Assembly (NCBI GenBank): GCA_963837155.1
Contig: CAWIMB010000002.1
Location: 3,658,001 to 3,722,000 of the forward strand
From: DASQHW01 sp963837155
GTDB lineage: Bacteria > Actinomycetota > Acidimicrobiia > IMCC26256 > PALSA-610
Length of the DNA stretch: 64,000 nt
Direction: 5' to 3'
The notes beneath the pieces were generated by a model. It did not search any database, was not told the origin of the DNA, and was given only the letters and a program-made list of their open reading frames with translations. The translations under genes and the position numbers were made by a program. Below are positions 50,501 through 59,822 of the stretch, piece after piece; positions within the stretch are counted from its first letter, which is position 1; each line of letters opens with the position of its first letter.

Positions 50501-52922
50501 GATCCGTCGAGGCCGAGCCGTCGAGGGTGATCAGGTTCCCCGCGACCTTGCCGGTCTGGTCGGGCCCGTGATCGGCGACCACGTGGTCCGGCACCTGCGA
50601 CACGGTGGTCGTCGACGCGAGCGACGTGTTCCCGTTCGTGCCGGTTCCGGTGATCGGGCTCTGGGTGTCGGTCACCGTCAGGGAGAACGTGCGCGTGACC
50701 GTGCTCGCGCCGCCGGCGGGGATCGTGAACGTGGGCTTCTGCGCAGTCGTGCTCGACAGCGACACCGCCGGCCCGCCGGTCTGTGACCACAGGTAGCTGA
50801 TCACATGACCCTGCGCCTGGGTCGAGGCCGAGCCGTCGAGCGTGACGAGCCCACCCGCCGTCGGCGCGTTCTGCGCGGGGCCGGCGTTGGCGACGGGTCG
50901 GGTCGGAAGGCTCGAGCCGTACGCGGCGAGCGTGACCGCCGCGGTCTGGGGGGTGCCATTGGCAGCGGTGACCTGCACCGAGAAGCGCGGGCAGTTCGCG
51001 GAGTTCGCGGCGATCGCGCCGGTACCGCTCGTGCACGCGGCGGTCGTCGGATTGGCGCCGCTCGACGGCACCGTGAACGTTGGGTTGGCGGCGGTCGTCG
51101 ACGACAGTGTCGTCGTGCGGCCGGTTGCCTGCGCCCACGCGTACGTCAGCGGTGCGCCGTCCGGGTTCGAGATCGTGGCTCCCAGTGTCACGAGGTCACC
51201 GGTGAAGACCGTGCCGCTCGGCGTGCGAGTGACGGCGGAGACCGACGGCTGGGTCGCGGTCACCTGGATGTTGACCGAGTCGACCGTGGTGTTCGTGCCG
51301 CCGTACGGATCACTCGCCTTCAGCGAGAAGCTGATCGTGTGCGGGAACGTGAACGTGGGGTTCTGGGGCACGGTGAACGTCGGCTTCTGGGCGGTGGTGC
51401 TCGAGAGCGTCACCGCCACGCCGCTGGTTTGCGTCCACTCGTAGCTCAAGGTCTGCGCCGGCGGGCCGTCGGGATCGGTCGACCCCGAGCCGTCGAGGGT
51501 GATCGTGTTGCCGGTCTTCTTACCGGTCTGATCGGGCCCGTGATTGGCAACCGGGTTCTGGTTGGGCGCGACGGTGTAGCTGACGACCTTCGTCGACGGG
51601 TTCCCGGCAAGGTCCTGGGCGTTCACGGTGAACGTGTGGGGCCCGACGCTCCAGTCGAGGGGCGCGCCGTTGGCGACGTCGCCCGCGCAGATGTCGTCAC
51701 CGGACCCGAACGTGTCGTTGCAGTCGAAGGACGCGTTGACCGGCGTCTGCTCACTGACGTACTTCCCGTTGTCGATCGGCGCCGTGACGCTGATGACCGG
51801 CGGGTTCGTGTCGACGTCCTGCACCACCATCGTGTGCGTCAACGCCGGCGAGGTGCCGTTCGGGATTGCGTTCGGGCCCGTGTAGTAGTCGGGCGCGGTC
51901 GGGAACGTGCCGGTGGGCTCCCACCCGGGGGCGCACGCCGCCTTGGCGACGACGTGGATCAGCCCGCCGAGCGCGGTGGTGTCGACCGTGTTGAGGTACG
52001 ACGGGTCGGTCCATACGGTGTCGTTGCCGTAGACCCAGCGGAGGCCGTTGGTCGAGAACCACGGCGCGACCGCGGCGGTACTCGTCAGCGTGGCGCCGCT
52101 GGAAGGCGCCGAGAAGTTGCCGGGTTGCGAGCCGTTGTACGGCCGCGGCTCGCTCCCGGGCAGCTGACCGCCCAGCTTCAACTGGAGATCCGTGCCGGCC
52201 GCCGCCGTCGCGGTCACGTTCATCGTGACCGTCGGGCCCTGGAGCGCGGATCCGCCCTTGTACTCCGTAGTGCCCGACGAGCTCCCGAGCAGCGTCGTGT
52301 GCACACGGTTGGTCGAAGTGTTCCAGAACGCGTTCGGCGCCGCGCCGGGAATGGGAAGTCGCTGCGACGCCGGGAGCGTCATCGGGTCGAAACCCTCGTT
52401 GGGGAGATCGCCCACTCCCGAGATGACGGAGTGTGGGACGTTGGCGCGGTCGACGTAGTAGCCGGCTTCCGGGTTGGCTTCGACGTTGCCGTTGACGGGT
52501 CCCTGCGTGACGCTGTTGATCGTCAAGCCGGCCGGCAGTTGATACGTGCTCAGCTGGTTGTAGATGTAGTTGATCGTCGCGGTGATGCCAGTGCTGCGGT
52601 CATCGCGGGGATAGAGAGACACGTCGGGACGGATCTTGATGTCGAACGTGTCACCCTGGTGCACGCCGTCCGGATACGTCACGGTGAACCCGAGGTCCTG
52701 GTCGGCTTCTTGATTCGCCGAGATGGAACCGCCGTAGGCGCGGCAGATGACGTGCGGAGCCTGATGGGTCGTGACCGTCGACTGGACCCACGGGGGGGTC
52801 AGCGCGGACGCCGTGCTGACATTGGTGCCAACGGCGGCAAGGAATGTTCCCGCCAGGAGCACGATCGCGGTTCCCAGAGCCGACAACGCGCGAGTCGCGT
52901 ATCGAGTACCCCGCTGCAACAT
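47534..52922 (-). CDS. Giant secreted PKD-repeat surface protein, one frameshift
   Basis: About 1796 residues from ATG 52922 with a signal peptide (basic, then GTAIVLLAGTFLAAVG, T-A-S-A near residue 40). The first about 430 residues are a unique beta-rich region. Then come an HYR/Ig-like domain and eleven PKD/REJ-like repeats: nine open with variants of PVANAGPDQ and close with TFTAP or similar, and two open with RTPSGTVFTGDL. The C-terminal 250 residues contain two CARDB-like domains (VYNVGTVTRTI; VKNTGPSTVSV). A frame change is needed near 50430 (ALSNAT to AQKPTF), in a GCGCGCG run. There is no LPXTG or membrane anchor at the C-terminus, so it is released or held non-covalently. Possible adhesin or S-layer-like role. 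Confidence 0.88.
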
Positions 52923-52976
52923 GGAATTCCCCCCGCATCAAAGCCGACCGTCGTACCCTCGTCCCGGGACTGAAAC

Positions 52977-52996
52977 TAAGTCAAGCGCTTTTCTTA
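52977..52996. promoter_or_regulatory. Candidate TetR operator in divergent promoter region
   Basis: The imperfect palindrome TAAGTCAAGCGCTTTTCTTA is centred on a perfect AAGCGCTT. It lies in a locally AT-rich stretch between the PKD-protein start (52922) and the TetR gene start (53028). Position and symmetry suit self-regulation by the TetR protein and control of the surface-protein gene. This is inference. Confidence 0.4.
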
Positions 52997-53027
52997 CTTT
53001 GGCTTCTCGTTGCATTAGCGTGAGCCC

Positions 53028-53729
53028 GTGGCATCCAAGCGGGGCGAGGCGACTCGCGAGCACATCCTCGACGTCGCCGAACAGCTCTGGGGCGAACGTG
53101 GAGTGTCCAACGTGTCACTCCGCGAGATCAGGCTGGCGGCGGGTGCGCGCAATACCGCGGCCGTGCACTTCCACTTCGGCGACCGCGACGGCTTGCTCGA
53201 CGCGCTCATCGACCGTCACGTGTCGCGGATTGGCGACCGGCAGCGAGACCTGTGGGAAGCGATCGTCGCCGACGCGCAGACCGACGATCCCCGTCGCCTC
53301 GTCGAGCTGCTCGTTCGTCCGTGCGCGGAGTACCTCACGCTCGGCCCGAGCGAGCGAGCCTGGGTCAAGATCATGGCGCACCTTGCGGCCGCGCCCGACA
53401 TCCGCCTCAACGTGATGGTGGCGATCGCTCCCACGCAAGGTGTGGGCGCGGGGCGAGCGCTGCATGAGCAGATGGCACGCGTCCTGCCGGACTCGATCGC
53501 CCGCGAGCGGATGTTCGTGTGCGCTCGCATGGCGGTAAACGTGTGCGCCGATCGCGCCCGGCTCGTCGACAGTCTGCGTGGAAAGCGGAACCGCCTCTCC
53601 GACGAGGTGTTCGTCGAGAACCTCATCGACATGGTGCTCGGCGCCCTCACGGCCCCCGCGCGGCTCGAGCTGCCGAAGCCGACACCCGGCCAGGTGCGTC
53701 GAGCGACGGCACGTGAAGCCGGTGGCTAG
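53028..53729 (+). CDS. TetR family transcriptional regulator
   Basis: 233 residues from GTG. The N-terminal helix-turn-helix is recognisable: REHILDVAEQLWGERGVSNVS followed by LREIRLAAGARNTAAVHFHFG, then a DGLLDALIDRH link into the all-helical ligand domain. Divergent from the giant PKD surface protein, with a palindrome in the shared gap. The ligand is unknown. Confidence 0.9.
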   Translation: MASKRGEATREHILDVAEQLWGERGVSNVSLREIRLAAGARNTAAVHFHFGDRDGLLDALIDRHVSRIGDRQRDLWEAIVADAQTDDPRRLVELLVRPCAEYLTLGPSERAWVKIMAHLAAAPDIRLNVMVAIAPTQGVGAGRALHEQMARVLPDSIARERMFVCARMAVNVCADRARLVDSLRGKRNRLSDEVFVENLIDMVLGALTAPARLELPKPTPGQVRRATAREAGG

Positions 53730-53737
53730 CACGTAGC

Positions 53738-54217
53738 GTGCACGTGGTGACGCGTGTGGTCGTCATAGAACCGGGTGCTGCGCGCGCCGCTTGGGTCGAG
53801 CTCCTGGAGCTCGCCGACGAAGCGGCCCCCCTCCGCGGGTATCTCCAGCAGGGAGTCTTGTACGGCGTGTTCGACGATGACACCGGTCGCCGGCGCGGCG
53901 CGGTGCTGGTGCTCGACCTCGGCGACGACGTCGCGGAACTGCGCGCCGTCGCGGTCGCGGAGTCCGATCAAGGCGAAGGTCTAGGATCCTGGATGGTCAG
54001 CGAGGTGTGCAACCGGCTGCCTGCGAACGGCGTGCAACGCGTCATCGTCGGGACGGCCAGCTCCGGGATCCGCCAGCTCGCCTTCTACCAGCGGCTCGGA
54101 TTCCGGCTCACCCACGTCGAGCGCGACTTCTTCACCGAAGCGCGCGGCTACCCGCCCGGTCTCTCCGAGAACGGCATCCCCACCCGCGACATGCTCTGGC
54201 TGGAGAGGCGTGTGTGA
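53738..54217 (+). CDS. GNAT family N-acetyltransferase
   Basis: About 159 residues from a GTG (several GTG codons follow closely, so the start is approximate). The acetyl-CoA site reads AVAESDQGEGLGSWMVSEV, followed by IVGTASSGIRQLAFYQRLGF and a C-terminal RDMLWLERRV strand, as in small-molecule or protein GNATs. It starts 8 bases after the TetR stop, so co-transcription is likely. The stop lies one base before palindrome copy C. Confidence 0.87.
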   Translation: MHVVTRVVVIEPGAARAAWVELLELADEAAPLRGYLQQGVLYGVFDDDTGRRRGAVLVLDLGDDVAELRAVAVAESDQGEGLGSWMVSEVCNRLPANGVQRVIVGTASSGIRQLAFYQRLGFRLTHVERDFFTEARGYPPGLSENGIPTRDMLWLERRV

Positions 54218-54218
54218 G

Positions 54219-54267
54219 GTTTTTGCGACAACAGGCGACCAAAATGGTCGCCGTGTGTCGCAAAAAC
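54219..54267. repeat. 49-bp palindromic repeat, copy C
   Basis: GTTTTTGCGACA at the left, TGTCGCAAAAAC at the right, with an inner stem GGCGACCA/TGGTCGCC around an AA centre. It fills the gap between the stops of the GNAT gene (ends 54217) and the convergent Ddn-like gene (ends 54270). Same length and plan as copies A and B. Confidence 0.8.
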
Positions 54268-54269
54268 CG

Positions 54270-54698
54270 CTAGGTCGCGGGCTCGAGGAGGACGAGCGGG
54301 ATCTCCCGCGTCGTCTTGGTCTGGTAGCTCGCGTAGCCCTTGTACTTGCCGGTGACTTGGGGCCAGAGACGGGCGCGTTCCTCGGCGTTCGCGACGCGTG
54401 CCCGCATCGGCTGCTTCTTGCCCTTCAGCGTGACTTCGACGTCCGGGTTGTCGCGGAGGTTCAGGAACCACGCCGGATGGTGATCGTCACCACCGTGTGA
54501 CGCCACGACAACGATCGTCGATCCCTCCTGCACGGGTGAGGTCAGCATCACCGAGCGGCGCTGACCGCTCTTGCGACCGGTCGTCGTGAGTTCGACCACG
54601 GGCATACGCCCGAGGTCCCAGCCGAAATGGCCACCGCTGACTTTGAGCAGCGCTCGGTGGGCCGAGTTGGCGAGTTTCAGGACGAGGTCACTGGGCAT
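54270..54698 (-). CDS. Ddn-like deazaflavin-dependent nitroreductase family protein
   Basis: 142 residues from ATG 54698. LTTTGRKSGQRRSVML, VASHGGDDHHPAWFLNLRDNPDVEV and the C-terminal YQTKTTREIPLVLLEPA are the hallmarks of the F420H2-dependent Ddn/FDOR-B family. Such enzymes reduce quinones or nitroaromatics with F420H2. It is the last gene of the minus-strand transporter run, 17 bases after the binding-protein gene, so it may share its mRNA. Confidence 0.9.
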   Translation of the reverse strand: MPSDLVLKLANSAHRALLKVSGGHFGWDLGRMPVVELTTTGRKSGQRRSVMLTSPVQEGSTIVVVASHGGDDHHPAWFLNLRDNPDVEVTLKGKKQPMRARVANAEERARLWPQVTGKYKGYASYQTKTTREIPLVLLEPAT

Positions 54699-54715
54699 CG
54701 GGTTCCAACTCTCTT

Positions 54716-56128
54716 TCAGCCGACGCGGCTGTTGTAGTCGGCGATCGCGGCGTTCGCCTTGGTCGCGGCGTCCTTGATCGCGTCCGCAGGTGACACGTTC
54801 TCGTTCAACATGCGGGTGAGGGCGTCGGTGATCGCTCCCCGCACGCCGGCGCCCGTGGCACCGTAGGGACCGATCACCGGACCGGCGGTCGCGGGATTCT
54901 CGGGACCATCGAGCAGTTGCTCGTACGCGACCTTGTACGCGGGCTTCTTCGCCCACTGCGTCGACAACGGTGCGAGCTTGGTCGAGGAAGTGCGGACGGG
55001 TACGTATCCCGTCGCCGCCGCCCAGTCGGCCTGCACCTGCGGCTCCGCGAGGTACTTCGCGAACATGTACGCGGCGGCCTGTTCTGCCGGCGACGACTTG
55101 TTCACGACGTAGTTGGCGGCGCCACCAACGAGCACACCACCTTCGGGGCTGTCGGGACCCGGCATCGGTGCCACGCCGAGCTTCACGTCTTTGAACTGCC
55201 CGCTGCCCAGCACAGAGTCGATCGTTCCGAGCGCGCCCGAGGAGTCGATCGTCATCGCGACCCGTCCGTTCGCCACCGCGAGGAAGTGGTCGACACCACT
55301 CGGTGACGTGCTGATCGCCAACTTCGAGGTCGTCATGTCGTCGATCCACGCGAACAGCTGCGCGCCCGAGCCGTCGTCGAACGTCACCTTGGTCGCGCGC
55401 CCCGAGCGGCCGTTGTCGTTGTCGACAATCGTGTGGCCGGACTTCGCGAGCCAGTGCTCGAACGCCACCGTGTCGGCCTTGAGCGCGAGACCGCTCTCGG
55501 CGACGTGCTTCTGGACGATCTGCTGGCCATCCGCCTTCAGCTCGTCGAGCGTCGCGGGCGGCTTGTCGGGGTCGAGGCCGGCGCGGGTGAACAACGCCCT
55601 GTCGTAATACAGCACCGGGTTCGAGTCGTTGAACGGCATCGCCCACAGCACGTTCTTGACCGTGTAGTACGCGGCGATGCGCTTCACGAAATCGTCAGTG
55701 GTCGCATGGTCGGCGTTCAGGCACGACTGCATCGGCAGGACCGCGCGGCTGTCGATCATCGCCTGGAGCGACGTGTCGTCACTTTGGATGAGCTGTGGGA
55801 GCTTGCCCGTACCGAGACCCGCTTTGAAGCGCGTGATGTTGTCGGTGTAGCTCGGCACGCCGGAGATCGTCACGTGCACATCGCTCTGGCTCGCGTTGAA
55901 CTTGCTCGTCAGCTTCTTCAGCTGTTCCTCATTCACGCGTGTCATCGCATGCCAGTACGTGATCTCGACCGGTTTGGACGCACTCGCGAGGGCGTCGAGC
56001 GGGCAGCTGGGGAGATCGCCGTTCGAGCCACCGCTACTCGCAGACGGCTTGTCGCTGCCGCCACCTCCGCACGCGGCGAGCAGCGAAAGCAGCACGAGCA
56101 ACGCGACCATGATCGCCGACCGTCTCAT
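54716..56128 (-). CDS. ABC transporter substrate-binding lipoprotein (sugar/glycerol-phosphate type)
   Basis: 470 residues with a lipoprotein signal (LLVLLSLLAACGGGG, Cys near residue 20). The extracellular part follows the family 1 solute-binding pattern: ITYWHAMTRVNEEQLKKLTSKFN near residue 55, YDRALFTRAGLDPDKPPATLDEL, and FAKYLAEPQVQADWAAATGYVPV. This is the UgpB/MalE-like group, which binds sugars, glycerol phosphates and related polyols. The permeases and ATPase are immediately upstream on the same strand. Confidence 0.92.
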   Translation of the reverse strand: MRRSAIMVALLVLLSLLAACGGGGSDKPSASSGGSNGDLPSCPLDALASASKPVEITYWHAMTRVNEEQLKKLTSKFNASQSDVHVTISGVPSYTDNITRFKAGLGTGKLPQLIQSDDTSLQAMIDSRAVLPMQSCLNADHATTDDFVKRIAAYYTVKNVLWAMPFNDSNPVLYYDRALFTRAGLDPDKPPATLDELKADGQQIVQKHVAESGLALKADTVAFEHWLAKSGHTIVDNDNGRSGRATKVTFDDGSGAQLFAWIDDMTTSKLAISTSPSGVDHFLAVANGRVAMTIDSSGALGTIDSVLGSGQFKDVKLGVAPMPGPDSPEGGVLVGGAANYVVNKSSPAEQAAAYMFAKYLAEPQVQADWAAATGYVPVRTSSTKLAPLSTQWAKKPAYKVAYEQLLDGPENPATAGPVIGPYGATGAGVRGAITDALTRMLNENVSPADAIKDAATKANAAIADYNSRVG

Positions 56129-56137
56129 GCGCTCACC

Positions 56138-57100
56138 TCATCCCTTCACTCCGCCCGCCGTCAGGCCGCGGACGAGCTGTTTCTGGAACACCAACAGCAG
56201 CACGACCAGCGGAAGCGCCGCCAGCACGGTACCCGCGAACGTGACGTTGATCTCGTCGAGGCTCGCCCGGCTCAGCTGGCGCAAGCCGACTTGCACGGTG
56301 CGGTAGTGGTCGCTGGCAACGAGCGGCCACAGATACTGGTTCCATGCACCGAAGAACGAGAACAGCGCGAGCGCGGCGACCGTCGGTCGGGCCAACGGCA
56401 CGGCCACTCGCCACATGAAGCGCCAATGTCCATACCCGTCGAGCTCGGCCGCGTCCTTGAGATCGCGCGGCAACGTGAGGAACGCCTGGCGAATCAAGAA
56501 CGCGCCGAAGCCGGTCGCGAGGAACGGGATCGCAAGCGCGCCGTAGGTGTCGAGGCCGATAAATTGGCCGACGCCTGGCGTCCTTCCGAGCGAGACGACC
56601 GTCTGCAGATTCGTGAAGAACACGACCTCGAGCGGCACCATCATCGTCGCGAGGAATACAACGAAGATCGTCCGCTTCAGCGGGAACTCCAAGAATGCGA
56701 ACGCGTACCCGGCGCAGATCGACGTCAGCAGCTGGCCCGCCACGATGATGAACGTCACGACGAGGCTGTTGAAGAGGTACGACGAGATGTGGCCCTCGTT
56801 CCATGCGCGGCCGTACACACCGAAGTGGAGGTTCGGAGGTACGAGCGTTGGTGGTCGCGCCGCGATCCGGTCGGGCGAGAGGAACGAGTTGACGACGGTG
56901 ATGTAGATCGGGAACAGCACGATGCCGGCGAGCACGATCAGCAGCACGTAGCGATTGATCGTTCGAGCGCGGCGCGCGAGGGCGGGGCGGCCAAAGGAAG
57001 CAGCGATCGCGAGCACGGTCGAGCCGATGATGAGCGCGCCGACGAAGGCAAGGAATTGAGCAAAGCCCGGAGTGAGCGCGGCCACAATGTCAGCGCTCAT
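56138..57100 (-). CDS. ABC transporter permease, sugar type (MalG/UgpE-like)
   Basis: 320 residues with six or more helices and the EAA loop typical of MalG-type permeases (AAELDGYGHWRFMWRVAVPLARP). The N-terminus has an extra hydrophobic segment of about 35 residues before the usual MalG start. It overlaps the preceding permease gene by 11 bases and precedes the binding protein gene by 9 bases. Confidence 0.92.
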   Translation of the reverse strand: MSADIVAALTPGFAQFLAFVGALIIGSTVLAIAASFGRPALARRARTINRYVLLIVLAGIVLFPIYITVVNSFLSPDRIAARPPTLVPPNLHFGVYGRAWNEGHISSYLFNSLVVTFIIVAGQLLTSICAGYAFAFLEFPLKRTIFVVFLATMMVPLEVVFFTNLQTVVSLGRTPGVGQFIGLDTYGALAIPFLATGFGAFLIRQAFLTLPRDLKDAAELDGYGHWRFMWRVAVPLARPTVAALALFSFFGAWNQYLWPLVASDHYRTVQVGLRQLSRASLDEINVTFAGTVLAALPLVVLLLVFQKQLVRGLTAGGVKG

Positions 57101-58004
57101 AGCTGACCCTCCGCTCGAGGACGCGCAGCTGGAACACCGTGAGAACGATCGTGATCGCGAACAACGCCATCGCGAGCACCGCGGCCCGGCCCTCGTTGTT
57201 CTCGATGAACACCGAGCGGTAGATCGCGTACACGAGCACGTTCGTGCGGTCCTGCGGACCGCCTTGGGTGAGCAGGTCGATCTGTCCGAACGACTGGAAC
57301 GCGAGAATCGACCCGATGACGACCGCGAAGAAAATCGTCGGCGACAACAACGGCAGTGTGACGCTGCGGAACCGGGCCCACGTGCCCGCGCCGTCGACCC
57401 GTGCCGCCTCGAGCAGCTCGTCGGGGACCGCTTGCAGGCCGGCCGACATCACGATGAACGACAAGCCGAGGTTCTGCCAGATCGTCACCCCGGCAACCGC
57501 GATGAGCGCCCACTTCGGATCGTCGAGCGGCGACTGCGCGTTCGTGCGACCGAGCGCGTAGTTCAACAACCCAATTTGCGGGTTGAGCAAGGTGAGCGAG
57601 ATCAGGGACGCGACCGCCACCGACGTGATCACCGTCGAGGAGAAGATCGTGCGAAAGATTGCAATCCCGCGCAGGCGTTGATGCGCGAGCACCGCGAGCA
57701 GCAGACCGAGAACGATGCCGGCCGGGACCGTCAACAGTACGAACTTGATCGTGACCCAGAAGCTGTTCGAGAACAGGTCCGAGGTCAGCACGTCGCGGTA
57801 CTGCTGGAGCCCGACCCAGCGCTGGGGCGTACCGGGGAACAACGGCGTTCGGTACAGCCCGAGCCAGATGTTCTTGACAAACGGATAGAAGGTGAACGTG
57901 CCGAAGATCAGCAGCGGCGGCAACACGAGCGCGTAGCCGAGCAGCGCCTCCCGCGTCTTGCGGGAGAACCGCCGCCGGCGCACGGTGGCACCGGTACCGT
58001 TCAC
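57090..58004 (-). CDS. ABC transporter permease, sugar type (MalF/UgpA-like)
   Basis: 304 residues from a GTG that overlaps the ATPase gene stop (GTGA). The binding-protein-dependent permease EAA loop reads EAARVDGAGTWARFRSVTLPLLSP, and LVLPPLLIFGTFTFYPFVKNI forms the first helix. It pairs with the MalG-type permease for a heteromeric channel. Confidence 0.92.
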   Translation of the reverse strand: MNGTGATVRRRRFSRKTREALLGYALVLPPLLIFGTFTFYPFVKNIWLGLYRTPLFPGTPQRWVGLQQYRDVLTSDLFSNSFWVTIKFVLLTVPAGIVLGLLLAVLAHQRLRGIAIFRTIFSSTVITSVAVASLISLTLLNPQIGLLNYALGRTNAQSPLDDPKWALIAVAGVTIWQNLGLSFIVMSAGLQAVPDELLEAARVDGAGTWARFRSVTLPLLSPTIFFAVVIGSILAFQSFGQIDLLTQGGPQDRTNVLVYAIYRSVFIENNEGRAAVLAMALFAITIVLTVFQLRVLERRVSYER

Positions 58005-59027
58005 AGTCGGTCCATCCGGTCACCGGTTTCGATGTCGAAGACGTGCTGGTGTTCGGGCGCCATCGACAATCGCACGGACTCGCCGACCGCGGGCGCCGGA
58101 TCACCGACGTCCTGGCGGAGGATGACGAGAGTGCCGTCTTCGAGGCGACACCCGATGTTGCGCTCGTGACCGAGCGACTCGATCAGCGTCACCGTTGCGG
58201 GCAGGATGCCGTCGGTGCTGAACGAGAGATGCTCGGGCCGCACGCCGATGACGACCCCGTCGAGCATGCCGCCCGCGGTGCCCGCCGCGAGGCGGGCCGG
58301 GATGATGTTCATCGGTGGCGTACCGATGAAACCGGCAACGAAGAGGTTCGCGGGCCGCTCGTATACAGCCTGCGGCGGTCCGACCTGTTGGAGCACACCG
58401 TCGCGCATGATCGCGATCCGGTCGCCCATCGTCATCGCCTCGACTTGATCGTGCGTGACGTACACGATGGTCGCTTGCAAGCGCTTTTGTAACGCGATGA
58501 GATCGGCGCGCGTTCTGCACGCGCAGCTTGGCGTCGAGATTCGAAAGCGGCTCGTCCATGAGGAACGCCTTCGGTTGGCGGACGATCGCGCGGCGAAGCG
58601 CGACCCGTTGCCGCTGACCACCGGACAGCTGAGCCGGCTTGCGATCGAGCAACGTGTCCAGGCCGAGCGTCTTCGCCGTTTCGAGCGAGAGTCGACCGCG
58701 CTCCTCGCGCGGCACTCCGCGGCTCTTCAGCGGGAACTCGATGTTCCGCCGCACCGACATGTGCGGATACAGCGCGTACGTCTGGAACACCATCGCGACG
58801 TCGCGGTCCTTGGGTTCGACGTCGTTCACGACCTGCTCGCCGATCGTGATCGTGCCCTCTGTCGGTTCCTCGAGCCCCGCGATCATGCGCAGCGCAGTCG
58901 ACTTGCCACAGCCCGACGGTCCGAGCAGGACGAGGAACCCGCGGTCGCAGATCTCCAGGGTGAGATCGTGTACCGCCACGACGTTGCCGAATCGTTTGGT
59001 GACGTGGTCGAACGCGACTCGAGCCAT
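58001..59027 (-). CDS. ABC transporter ATPase (UgpC/MsmK/SugC type), one frameshift
   Basis: About 342 residues: Walker A GPSGCGKSTALRMI near residue 35, Q-loop FQTYALYPH, signature LSGGQRQRVALRRA, Walker B AFLMDEPLSNLDAKL. Near 58517 the frame must change by one base (KLRVQ to RADLIALQKR), after which YVTHDQVEAMTMGDRI and the TOBE domain (VIGVRPEHLSF) read on to 58001. ATPase for the sugar-type importer encoded downstream. Confidence 0.9.
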
Positions 59028-59048
59028 GCGAAGCGCCGCGAACCTACA

Positions 59049-59750
59049 TCAGAGACTGGTGAAGAACTGGGCCATCCAGCGACCGACGACCGTTCGGTCG
59101 AGCGGCCGCGCCAATGACGAGCGCGGATGCGCGACGCGCTCGGCACCAATCAACTCGACGCGTCCCGCGAGCAAGTGGTCGGCGAGCAGCGGCACGAACT
59201 CGGGATGGCCCTGGAGCGTCCATGCACGATCTCCGACTGCTAAGCCCGCAACCGGGCACTGACCGTTCGTCGCGATCACGCGTACGCCGGGCGGGACATC
59301 CACCACCTGATCTTGATGGCTCGCGATGAGCGCGAAGCGATCGAGGGCGGGATCCATACACGGCAACGATTCAACGACCGTGTACTCCTGTACGCCGACA
59401 CCCCAGCCGTCGTCGCCGCGCGCGACGCGTCCACCGAGTGCCTGGGCGAGGAGCTGGTGCCCGAAGCAGATCCCGACATAGGCGTGTTCTTCGCGCACGA
59501 TCTCGCGATGCAACTCCTCGGCGTCTGCGATCCAGGCCATGTCGTCATAGGTGGACTGCCGGCTCGGTGAACAGATCCAGCCGTCGCACTCGCGCAGTGA
59601 CGCCGGGAAGCATCCTTCGTCGAGCGCGTACGGAACGAGCTCGATACCGAACGGGCCGAGCAGCGCGTCGAACAGCTCGGGGTAGTCGCCGGCGATGTCG
59701 ACACTCTTCGGATCGACGTGCCCGACGACGAGCAGCCCGACGCGTGTCAC
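59049..59750 (-). CDS. Type 1 glutamine amidotransferase-like protein
   Basis: 233 residues from GTG 59750. The GATase1 nucleophile elbow GICFGHQLLAQALGG is near residue 95 and the catalytic His in QGHPEFVPLLADHL near 185, as in the glutaminase part of GMP synthase. There is no attached synthetase domain. It is possibly a hydrolase for gamma-glutamyl compounds, or supplies amide nitrogen to a partner. It sits between the SsuD-type gene and the transporter operon on the same strand. Confidence 0.87.
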   Translation of the reverse strand: MTRVGLLVVGHVDPKSVDIAGDYPELFDALLGPFGIELVPYALDEGCFPASLRECDGWICSPSRQSTYDDMAWIADAEELHREIVREEHAYVGICFGHQLLAQALGGRVARGDDGWGVGVQEYTVVESLPCMDPALDRFALIASHQDQVVDVPPGVRVIATNGQCPVAGLAVGDRAWTLQGHPEFVPLLADHLLAGRVELIGAERVAHPRSSLARPLDRTVVGRWMAQFFTSL

Positions 59751-59822
59751 AAATATGGCTCCCTCGCTGCGGCGCGCCCTCCGGCGCACCTCCGCTGCGT
59801 CCGCACGGTCATCGAACGGCGA

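Noticed and set aside
54219..54267. Palindrome copy C as a standard Rho-independent terminator
   Set aside because: No T tract follows the stem on either strand; kept instead as a member of a repeat family.
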